Shown here: piece by piece, positions 6,071 to 12,612 of the stretch
Position numbering within the stretch: the first letter of the stretch is position 1
How the letters are laid out: each line of letters starts with the position of its first letter
Assembly: GCA_039888615.1 (NCBI GenBank)
Contig: JBDQQS010000034.1
Reading direction: 5' to 3' (one strand)
From: Flavimaribacter sp039888615
Lineage (GTDB): Bacteria; Pseudomonadota; Alphaproteobacteria; Rhizobiales; Rhizobiaceae
DNA length: 17,578 bases
The notes under the pieces: model-generated
Databases searched by the model: none
The model's input: the letters and a program-made list of their open reading frames with translations, nothing else
What the model was told of the DNA's origin: nothing
Program-made: the position numbers and the translations under genes

Positions 6071-6361
6071 ATGAAGATTAGAAGCGTGAAGCACAAAGGG
6101 CTGCGTCGCCTGATCGAAGATGACGATACGGCCGGGCTTCAAGCACCGTTCGTCGATAAAATCCGCAAGATCATCGCCTTCCTCCAGGACATGGAGCGCG
6201 AGGACGAGCTGCGGACGATCCCGAGCTGGAAAGCCCACCAGCTCACCGGGGACCGGAAGGGAACCTGGAGCCTGTTCGTCACCAAGAACTGGCGCATCAC
6301 CTTTCGGATCGACCAGGCTGAAATCGAGATCATCGAACTGGATTATGAGGACTACCACTAG
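6071..6361 (+). CDS. higB: HigB-like toxin (RelE/ParE superfamily)
   Basis: A 96-residue toxin of the HigB-like family, ribosome-dependent mRNA endonucleases of type II toxin-antitoxin systems. Diagnostic residues are in order: Trp53, the HxLxG run (AHQLTGDRKGTWSL, residues 55-68), the NWRITFRI strand (73-80) and the terminal DYEDYH. This matches the family's usual toxin-before-antitoxin order and length. The ATG at 6071 is chosen; a TTG just upstream is in frame but has no support. No ribosome-binding site precedes the ATG, in keeping with a leaderless transcript. The gene is first in an operon with higA (11-base gap) and the restriction gene. Confidence 0.92.
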   Translation: MKIRSVKHKGLRRLIEDDDTAGLQAPFVDKIRKIIAFLQDMEREDELRTIPSWKAHQLTGDRKGTWSLFVTKNWRITFRIDQAEIEIIELDYEDYH

Positions 6362-6372
6362 GAGGTGGAGCC

Positions 6373-6714
6373 ATGAACGAACCGACCAATTACCGGCTGA
6401 AGAACCCGCCCCATCCTGGCGGTTTCGTCCGCACTGAAATCATTGAGCCGATGGAGCTGTCCGTCACCGAGGCCGCCGGCGTGCTCGGCATCACCCGGAC
6501 GGCACTCTCGGCTTTCCTGAACGAGCGCTCTTCGCTCTCGCCCGACATGGCCCTGCGCATCGAGAAGGCGTTCGGCGTCAGCATGGACACACTCATGCGG
6601 ATGCAAAGCAGCTACGACATCGCCCAGGCCCGAAAGCGGGAAGGGGAGATCAATGTTCAGCGCTATGTCGCTCAAAAACAAGAAAAATCAGAATACCAAT
6701 TTGAGGGGCGATAA
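6373..6714 (+). CDS. higA: HigA-like antitoxin and repressor (XRE family)
   Basis: A 113-residue antitoxin with a helix-turn-helix at about residues 28-67 (LSVTEAAGVLGITRTALSAF, then NERSSLSPDMALRIEKAFG), expected to neutralise HigB and to repress the promoter at 6018-6062. A GGAGG ribosome-binding site overlaps the higB stop. The family normally ends shortly after a motif like AQARKREGEINVQRY (about residues 84-98). Here a polar tail of about fifteen residues follows (AQKQEKSEYQFEGR), coded by noticeably AT-rich DNA like the next gene. The stop overlaps the restriction gene start by one base (TAATG), so this repressor probably also sets the level of the restriction enzyme. Confidence 0.92.
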   Translation: MNEPTNYRLKNPPHPGGFVRTEIIEPMELSVTEAAGVLGITRTALSAFLNERSSLSPDMALRIEKAFGVSMDTLMRMQSSYDIAQARKREGEINVQRYVAQKQEKSEYQFEGR

Positions 6715-9700
6715 TGTCACTGTATTCCGATCTAGAGAAGGCCAGACCGCATTGGGATAATGAGGAAGAAGTCCGAAAAAGCTGGCTAAAGCATATCGAA
6801 AACGACTTAGGCATTACGTTTCACGCTGAGCGTTCACGAAATGATGCTTCATACAATCAGGTTATAATTGAATTTAAGGACCGTGGATTATTCAAGGGTA
6901 GTATAAAAAGTGCGGCATTCAAGGAAGCTATATTTGATAGACTTAAGAAATACATAAAGAGAAGATCCGTAGACGAAGGTATTCCTGAAGAAAACTATAT
7001 AGGAATTGCTACGGACGGCGACCATATTTGCTTTGCCTTCTATAAAGACGGGACGATTTCTCACAGAAATCTACTGCCGTTCAATGAGGCCTCCATTGGG
7101 CTTGTTGCTCAAGCATGTGCGGACTCTAAGCGTAGGGCCGTGACAGCGGAAACCCTGGTGGAGGACTTTGGTCACGGTTCCGAGATAGGCCGTTTGATGA
7201 TGGGCGGTCTGGCGGCCGAGCTTGAGAGCCATCTGAAGGGTTCCAACAACAGCAAAGTGAAAATGTTGTTCGAGGAATGGCGGACACTCTTCGGCCAGGT
7301 GGCGGATTTGTCAGCGGCCCAGGCCGGAGAAATTCGAAAGCACGTTCCTTTGTCGCTTTCGCTGCCGAAGGAGGATGCGGTCGCCGCACTCCTCTTTGTG
7401 ATTCATACGTATAACGCATTCGTAATGAAACTTTTGGCGGCGGAGATCGTAGCAGAGTACGGACTTACCGCTCACCCGGATTTTTGTGAACATCTTCTAG
7501 GATATGACGACGACGATCTTCTGCAGAAGCTTGATGAAGAAGTCGAGCGAAGCGCCTACTTTGAGGCGGCGCGTATAAAGGGGTTTGTCGAAGAGGCTGT
7601 TTTTTCCTGGTATAGCGACGTATCATTGTCGCGAAAGGGTAGAGCGAGAATATGCGAGGGCATTCGAGCATTTCTCACACAGCTATCCTTGTATCGAATG
7701 GACGACCTTAGCGCGGCGAGGTCTAGGGACGTATTAAAGGCGTTCTACCAAGCGCTTGTTCCAGAAACTTTGCGGAAAGCGCTGGGGGAGTTTTACACGC
7801 CAGGCTGGCTTGTCGATGTTTCCTGTGATCGTGCCAACGTAACCGATTGGTATAGCTCACGAGTCCTTGACCCCACCTGTGGTTCGGGATCGTTCCTTCT
7901 GGAGGTGATTAGACGGAAGCGTGAAATTGGCGCAAGGAACAAACTATCGGCTGAGGCCATACTCAAAAACGTTCTAAGTACAGTGTGGGGGTTTGATCTT
8001 AATCCCCTGGCTGTGCAGTCGTCCCGCGTAAATTTTCTGATTGCCATTGCTGACCTGGTGGGAGTGGCAAAAATGGAAGTAGAACTTCCTGTCCTTCTTG
8101 CCGATGCAGTTTATTCACCTGCGCATTCGCCACAGGATGATAAAGACTTTGTGGAGTATCGGATTGGCAGCGCGCAATCGGATCTCCGTGTCACCCTTCC
8201 GTGGGCGCTAGCGTATGATCGAAAGCGTCTCGACGATGCCTTTGTGAGCATGGCAGAAGCCGTCGAAGACGAACAAGACTACAAGGTCGTTGAGGCCCGG
8301 CTATTGACAGCGGGCACCATCACGCCTGGAGAAGCAGAAGAATGGCGCGATGCCCTTAGTCAGACATACGATCGGGTTTTAGAGCTTCACAAGAAGTCAT
8401 GGAACGGCATTTGGTTTCGCATAGTTCGCAACTTCTTCTGGTCCGCTGTTGCCGGAGAGTTTGACGTCGTTATCGGCAACCCGCCGTGGGTCCGCTGGTC
8501 GAATTTGCCCGAAATGTACCGGGAGCGCATCAAGCCGACGTGTGAGCAGTATGCGATTTTTTCCGAGACGCCTTATCATGGAGGCAATGAACTCGATATC
8601 TCCGGGATGCTTACTTACACTGTAGGGGACAAGTGGCTTAAGCAGGGCGGAACGCTTGTTTTCGTCATCACGCAGACACATTTCCAATCCCCTTCTTCCC
8701 AAGGCTTCAGAAGCTTCAAGATCAATGACAAAGGGAACCTAATCCCGGTTGAGATTGATGATCTGAAGAAGTTGAAGCCATTCCCAAAAGTGGCCAACAA
8801 GACGGCCATCATGCGACTGAAGAAGGTGTCCGCTGCTCGGAAGGCGGCATATCCTGTTCCGTATCGCGTGTGGGAGAAGGCAGATGGGTTCTCTGCGGCG
8901 ATCCCAGACACAAGCACAAAGAGCGAGGTTCTTAAGCGCGTTGACGTAAAAACCTGGGAGGCCAATCCTGTTGATGGGGGCAATTCGCCCTGGGCGATCC
9001 TGCCTAAAGGTCGCTTCCTCGACATGGCGGCGATACAGGGCATCAGCGATTGGCTTGCCGGTCGCAAAGGTGTGACGGCCGACCTTAACGGTGTCTACAT
9101 GGTCCGTGTTGTTGATACAAACAAAGCGCAACGACTTGTGCAGATTGAAACAAGACCGGAAGCCGGGCGCACCGATATTGGCCCGGCGCGGCGATATTGG
9201 ATTGATCCAGACCTTCTCTATCCACTGTTGAAAGGGGCAGGAGATTTTTCGGCCTGCGATCTGCACATCGAGGAGGAGCTGTTTATTTTGGTTCCGAACC
9301 GCGGAATCATCCAGTCTGAATATGCAGCGGCTGAAAAGCGCGTTACCAAACTGAAGGCGACGGCCAAATATTTTCGAGCCTTTAAGGATAAGCTCAGCAA
9401 CCGATCCACATATCGCTTGCGACAGAAGGGAGCGCCTTACTACGCTATCTACAATGTGGGGGCATACTCATTTGCACCCTACAAAGTCGTCTGGGCGGAA
9501 CTCTCCACGACATTTGAAGCAGTCGTTGTGACCAATGCCCATGTTCCGCTCGTAGGTAAGAGGCCGTTCGTACCTGATCACAAGGTTTACTTCGCGGATT
9601 TTGATAGTGCGGATGCAGCGTATTTTGTTTGCGCCATGCTCAATTCATCAATGGTCAGAGAGTACATCGAGAGCCATACAATTCAGATTCAGGTGAGTAA

Positions 9701-9866
9701 TATTTTCAAACATCTAAGTATCCCAAGGTTCAAATCTAATAATACTGACCACATGAAGGCTGTTAAACTATGCCAAAAGGCCCACGCGGCGAAAACAAAA
9801 GGGGATAGAGAAAAAGTCCTTGCCGATATGGATAATATAACTGAAAAAATACTGAAGTCATCCTAA
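6714..9866 (+). CDS. Type IIG-like restriction-methylation protein (Eco57I class)
   Basis: A 1050-residue single-chain enzyme predicted to methylate adenine and probably to cut DNA. The N-terminus has a PD-(D/E)XK-type pattern: Asp44, then IIEFKDRG with Glu53 and Lys55. A helical linker follows (about 140-340). The methyltransferase domain has GEFYTP (358-363), the AdoMet motif I VLDPTCGSGSFLLEV (384-398), FDLNP (427-431) and catalytic NPPW (589-592). The C-terminal part (about 670-1050) is the likely target-recognition domain. A GAGGGG ribosome-binding site lies in the end of higA, with a one-base stop-start overlap. No separate specificity or nuclease gene is near, which favours type IIG over type I. 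The first 130 and last 60 codons are AT-rich compared with the plasmid backbone, a sign of transfer. A methyltransferase-only role cannot be excluded. Confidence 0.87.
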   Translation: MSLYSDLEKARPHWDNEEEVRKSWLKHIENDLGITFHAERSRNDASYNQVIIEFKDRGLFKGSIKSAAFKEAIFDRLKKYIKRRSVDEGIPEENYIGIATDGDHICFAFYKDGTISHRNLLPFNEASIGLVAQACADSKRRAVTAETLVEDFGHGSEIGRLMMGGLAAELESHLKGSNNSKVKMLFEEWRTLFGQVADLSAAQAGEIRKHVPLSLSLPKEDAVAALLFVIHTYNAFVMKLLAAEIVAEYGLTAHPDFCEHLLGYDDDDLLQKLDEEVERSAYFEAARIKGFVEEAVFSWYSDVSLSRKGRARICEGIRAFLTQLSLYRMDDLSAARSRDVLKAFYQALVPETLRKALGEFYTPGWLVDVSCDRANVTDWYSSRVLDPTCGSGSFLLEVIRRKREIGARNKLSAEAILKNVLSTVWGFDLNPLAVQSSRVNFLIAIADLVGVAKMEVELPVLLADAVYSPAHSPQDDKDFVEYRIGSAQSDLRVTLPWALAYDRKRLDDAFVSMAEAVEDEQDYKVVEARLLTAGTITPGEAEEWRDALSQTYDRVLELHKKSWNGIWFRIVRNFFWSAVAGEFDVVIGNPPWVRWSNLPEMYRERIKPTCEQYAIFSETPYHGGNELDISGMLTYTVGDKWLKQGGTLVFVITQTHFQSPSSQGFRSFKINDKGNLIPVEIDDLKKLKPFPKVANKTAIMRLKKVSAARKAAYPVPYRVWEKADGFSAAIPDTSTKSEVLKRVDVKTWEANPVDGGNSPWAILPKGRFLDMAAIQGISDWLAGRKGVTADLNGVYMVRVVDTNKAQRLVQIETRPEAGRTDIGPARRYWIDPDLLYPLLKGAGDFSACDLHIEEELFILVPNRGIIQSEYAAAEKRVTKLKATAKYFRAFKDKLSNRSTYRLRQKGAPYYAIYNVGAYSFAPYKVVWAELSTTFEAVVVTNAHVPLVGKRPFVPDHKVYFADFDSADAAYFVCAMLNSSMVREYIESHTIQIQVSNIFKHLSIPRFKSNNTDHMKAVKLCQKAHAAKTKGDREKVLADMDNITEKILKSS

Positions 9867-9920
9867 TCACGCCAAGGCGTACGCGCATGGCGCAGCCCGA
9901 ACGCTGCCTTCCATTCTTTC

Positions 9921-10136
9921 TTATCCCTGACCGCTATCAGCGTTCAGCCTCGAAATCGTTGAGTGCGACACGCCCATGTCTCGGGCGATTTCCCGGCAGC
10001 TCTCGCCGGCGGCCAGGCGATCGAGCGCCTTTGATTTCTGGTGATCCGTCAGCTTCGGTTTCGGGCCGAACCGCACGGCCTTGCCCTTTGCCGCTTCCCG
10101 GCCTTCGGCCGAGCACTTAACGATCCGGCCGCCCGT
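9921..10136 (-). pseudogene. C-terminal remnant of a serine recombinase (resolvase)
   Basis: About 70 codons read AEGREAAKGKAVRFGPKPKL followed by a helix-turn-helix with LAAGESCREIARDMGVSHST and ISRLN, the C-terminal DNA-binding domain of Tn3/Pin-type resolvases. The catalytic N-terminal domain is absent. Just upstream in the same frame is the TAA that ends the gene at 10137, then unrelated sequence. The fragment differs from the intact resolvase at 10932-11540, so it comes from a different element and marks an old insertion or deletion junction. Confidence 0.8.
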
Positions 10137-10430
10137 TTATCTGCCAGCCATACACCGTTGAAGGTTTTTTTGATATATCCCGCCGGATTGTGTGGCTTGT
10201 GCGATCGCCCTCCGGTCCCCCAATATTGGAAGGAACTTGGCGAAACCAAGCGCTCCAACTGTTGCTTTCGTGGCACATTCGCATGAAGCCACCCGAGACG
10301 AGCCCTGAAGTGTTTGATCCACTGATAAGCACATTTTAGTCAGTTCATCAGCATAGTTGGATTTCAAAAAGATTCCACTTCCAACGATAGCAACCAGGCC
10401 AACTATAATTCCTACTATTGCAGATTTCAT
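10137..10430 (-). CDS. Small secreted or membrane-anchored cysteine protein, unknown
   Basis: A 97-residue protein with one N-terminal hydrophobic helix (residues 4-22, AIVGIIVGLVAIVGSGIF) acting as anchor or uncleaved signal, and a predicted periplasmic remainder with four cysteines (34, 50, 52, 93), including a CEC pair. This spacing would suit disulfides. I do not recognise a family. No good ribosome-binding site precedes the ATG, and its 3' end abuts the resolvase remnant in the same frame, so the last codons may have been altered by the junction. It lies in a patch of foreign, less GC-rich DNA. It may be real or decaying. Confidence 0.5.
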   Translation of the reverse strand: MKSAIVGIIVGLVAIVGSGIFLKSNYADELTKMCLSVDQTLQGSSRVASCECATKATVGALGFAKFLPILGDRRAIAQATQSGGIYQKNLQRCMAGR

Positions 10431-10575
10431 GTTTGCAAACTTTATTGTCCTCGGCAGACTTACTCTTGCACAGTGATTTCCAGAAAGAAATCTCTCTTAT
10501 GCGCTAGAGAATGAGTTAAATGCTCGGCTGCGCTTTCCGCTGTTTCTCGGTTGGCGGGTGCTTCCGTAGAGCCGG

Positions 10576-10695
10576 CCAATACCGCATTACGCGTGACACC
10601 GCCGGGGATACTCATGACCTGCGTTGGCTGAAATCGAAGTCACCACAGCATGAGCAATGTTCGATCACGTTCTGGTGGTCAGGCTGGGCGTTCAT
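10576..10695 (-). pseudogene. Decayed copy of the GcrA-like minigene
   Basis: On the minus strand a frame reads PPERDRTLLMLW, then a stop, then LRFQPTQVMSIPGGVTRNAV. This aligns residue for residue with the intact protein at 5292-5492 (TPERDRTLLMLW-R-LGFRPTQIMVMLGGVTRNGV). An in-frame TGA replaces the arginine after LMLW, and the start codon region (an ATG at 10695) is out of frame with the rest. After the GGVTRN block the similarity stops. It is a broken homologue, diverged at many positions and therefore not a recent copy. Confidence 0.85.
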
Positions 10696-10704
10696 CGCGC
10701 GGGT

Positions 10705-10917
10705 TCACTTTCTCAATCGCAGCAAGCCAAACAAACTAAAAACAGCAACTGCGCTTAGTATGAGTACGAAAAAAGTGAATGATCTCGAGCAGAATTCAAC
10801 TGAGTTGAATTCGGTGCACCCATCGACAAATCCCCCTTTAAGATCATTATCAAAAAGAGAAAAAAATACAAATCCGGCCGACAAGATAAAGGCAATGATG
10901 AGTATAGATCGCTTCAT
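10705..10917 (-). CDS. Small two-helix membrane protein, unknown
   Basis: A 70-residue protein with two hydrophobic helices (about residues 4-22 and 47-67) joined by a loop with two cysteines (34, 43), ending in a basic RLRK tail. The ATG has a strong ribosome-binding site (AGGAG, seven bases upstream) and lies 14 bases after the stop of the resolvase gene on the same strand, so the two are probably cotranscribed. The DNA is AT-rich. The loop codons contain a perfect 21-base palindrome (10792-10812). No family recognised; small hydrophobic proteins beside recombinases can be cargo. Confidence 0.6.
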   Translation of the reverse strand: MKRSILIIAFILSAGFVFFSLFDNDLKGGFVDGCTEFNSVEFCSRSFTFFVLILSAVAVFSLFGLLRLRK

Positions 10918-10931
10918 GTGGCTTCTCCTGC

Positions 10932-11540
10932 TTAGTTGTTGTGATCGATATGTCTAAAACGGTGAGTCTGGTGGTGCTCCTCACCAACACTCCGCAACGC
11001 CCGACTCAACGTCTTTCGATCGACGGCCAAGATATCAGCCATACCGGAGATGGTTTCACCGCCAGCTGCGATACGCTCGCGTGCATGATCAACCTGGGCT
11101 TGGCTGAGCGCCTTCGGCCGGCCAATGCTTTTTCCGCGCCGGCGAGCGGCAGCCATTCCGCCCTTGGTGCGTTCCGAGATCAGGGAGCGCTCGAACTCGG
11201 CTAGCGCCCCCATAACATGGAAGATCAGCTTGCCGCCGGCGGTGGTGGTGTCGATCGATTCCGAGAGCGATTGAAACCCAGCCCCTTGTCTGCCGAGCTG
11301 GTCGATCAGATCGATGAGGAAGGAAAGCGAGCGGCCGAGGCGGTCTAACTTCCAGACGACCAGAACGCCGCCCGGCCCCATGACGGTCGCCAAGGCTTGA
11401 TCGAGGCCGTCGCGTTCGATCGTAGCGCCGCTCACGCCCTGATCGACGAAGACCCGATCGCAGCCGGCCGCGTTTAAAGCGTCGATCTGCGCATCAAGGT
11501 TTTGTTCGTCGGTAGAGACCCTAGCATAGCCGATTTTCAT
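10932..11540 (-). CDS. Serine recombinase (Tn3-type resolvase / DNA invertase)
   Basis: A 202-residue site-specific recombinase. The N-terminal catalytic domain starts MKIGYARVSTDEQN with the nucleophile Ser9; the conserved KLDRLGRS (64-71) and the E-helix region GALAEFERSLISERT (111-125) follow, then a hinge GRPKALS and a C-terminal helix-turn-helix (about 147-184). The ATG at 11540 is chosen over 11591 because families start with this motif. The last 17 residues are a histidine-rich tail (EHHQTHRFRHIDHNN) beyond the usual end, perhaps acquired through a shifted stop. It could resolve plasmid multimers or be the remaining part of a transposon; no transposase is present in the circle. Confidence 0.92.
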   Translation of the reverse strand: MKIGYARVSTDEQNLDAQIDALNAAGCDRVFVDQGVSGATIERDGLDQALATVMGPGGVLVVWKLDRLGRSLSFLIDLIDQLGRQGAGFQSLSESIDTTTAGGKLIFHVMGALAEFERSLISERTKGGMAAARRRGKSIGRPKALSQAQVDHARERIAAGGETISGMADILAVDRKTLSRALRSVGEEHHQTHRFRHIDHNN

Positions 11541-11700
11541 GTGGCTATTTTGCCCGACCCTTTTGCCCCGCGCCAGCATAAAGGATTTCAAGGGCTTAGA
11601 AAGGTGGGGATAAGCGTACCAAAAGGGACCCCTTTCGCCCCAATCCTCGCAACGAGAATTTGCCCCAGGGCCGAGGCCCGGAAGCTGGCCGCAAGCGTTT
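11541..11700. other. Upstream region of the resolvase, candidate res site
   Basis: About 160 bases without a gene between divergent units. It contains the inverted repeat AAAGGG-ac-CCCTTT (11622-11635), flanked by GGGG and CCCC blocks at about 11607 and 11637. Resolvases normally act at a res site just upstream of their own gene, so this is the place to look for it; I could not assign subsites I-III with confidence. Confidence 0.35.
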
Positions 11701-11704
11701 GAGG

Positions 11705-11755
11705 GAATATGTTACATATCTCTATTGAAAGTTTCAGAGAATATGTTACATATCT
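11705..11755 (+). promoter_or_regulatory. Twin palindromic operators with a probable promoter
   Basis: The 17-base sequence GAATATGTTACATATCT occurs twice, at 11705-11721 and 11739-11755. Each holds the perfect palindrome ATATGT-t-ACATAT, and the centres are 34 bases apart. Between them is TTGAAA (11725-11730); a -10-like ACATAT at 11748-11753 with a 17-base spacer lies inside the second palindrome. Binding of a dimer to the right copy would block the promoter, which points to tight repression of the gene at 11792, probably by its own product. Confidence 0.7.
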
Positions 11756-11791
11756 AAGTGCAGGCCGCGGCTCAGTACAAAGGAGACAATT

Positions 11792-12352
11792 ATGATGCCG
11801 GTAGTTCGATTGAATGACGCCACCTTCGTTGATCTGAAGTCGATTTCGACGTGGATCGGCACGGGTACCCCTTCTGAGACGATTGTTCAGCTCGTCCGGG
11901 AGAAGATGGCAGCACTAGACCTCGAACGTGATGTTGAACCAGGACCTGAAGCGCACGAAGGTGCGACAGATCACATGACGTTCGATAAAGCGCCAGGTCT
12001 TTCGTTCACCAAAATCCTTTCAGCGAAGGTAGACGGTGTATCGCTTCGAAAGCCAAATTGGGCTGGTGTACTGCTCGCCGCTATCGGAGCCCTGAAGGAA
12101 AAAGGGTTCACGGGGCAGCAGCTCGTTGGTCAACTCCAAGTCCCAGCCAAGAGCTCCGAGTATGAGGATGATGGGTTTAGATTCCATTCCGATCTCGGAA
12201 TCTCTGTCCAGGGGCAGTCGGCACAGGATGCGTGGAGAGAGATCGCCCGGATTGCCGATAAGCACCATATCCCCGTGGAGATCACGTTTCAGTGGCGTGA
12301 GAACGAGAAGGCACAGCATCCTGGACGGACTGGTGTGCTCCGCGCTGGGTAA
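11792..12352 (+). CDS. Unknown protein with possible ribbon-helix-helix N-terminus
   Basis: A 186-residue soluble protein. The first 45 residues (VRLNDATFVDLKSISTWIG, then TPSETIVQLVREKMAALDL) look like a short strand followed by two helices, similar to ribbon-helix-helix or SeqA-type N-terminal domains. A charged linker follows, then a compact C-terminal domain from about residue 69 with conserved-looking patches ILSAKVDG (75-82), KPNWAGVLLAA (87-97), DLGISVQGQSAQDAWREIA (134-152) and FQWRENEKAQHPG (166-178). I have seen such C-terminal patterns only as uncharacterised domains and name no function. A ribosome-binding site AGGAG precedes the ATG by six bases; the ATG at 11795 is an alternative. 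Twin palindromes upstream suggest autoregulation. Confidence 0.75.
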   Translation: MMPVVRLNDATFVDLKSISTWIGTGTPSETIVQLVREKMAALDLERDVEPGPEAHEGATDHMTFDKAPGLSFTKILSAKVDGVSLRKPNWAGVLLAAIGALKEKGFTGQQLVGQLQVPAKSSEYEDDGFRFHSDLGISVQGQSAQDAWREIARIADKHHIPVEITFQWRENEKAQHPGRTGVLRAG

Positions 12353-12376
12353 ATGGTTCCGATGCGCTGATTGACT

Positions 12377-12413
12377 GGCTTCGGCCTTCCGGATTGTGCC
12401 GGTGGCCGAAGCC
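12377..12413. terminator. Perfect 10-bp hairpin between convergent genes
   Basis: GGCTTCGGCC (12377-12386) and GGCCGAAGCC (12404-12413) form a perfect ten-base stem with a 17-base loop. It lies 24 bases after the stop at 12352, and the next gene converges from the minus strand (ends 12613). No T run follows on either strand, so it is a terminator-like structure only. The rest of the interval to 12612 shows no gene. Confidence 0.45.
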
Positions 12414-12612
12414 GAGATTTCGCGACAAACGGTTACGCAACCTTGATTCATGCGACTCGGGTCTCTTGTTCGGTGCAGGCGTCCTTGTCTCGACCACTGT
12501 CGCGGTCACACTTCAGCTTTTCGCCTTCTGAGTTCTTGCGTTTAGACCGTTGCTTTTTGCGACAAAAGTGACCCTTTGTGTCTCACTCTTCCCCGATCGC
12601 GCGGCTAAGTTT

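Noticed and set aside
10520..10957. 145-codon plus-strand frame
   Set aside because: It covers the broken GcrA-like copy and the antisense of the 70-residue membrane gene, and shows no motif.
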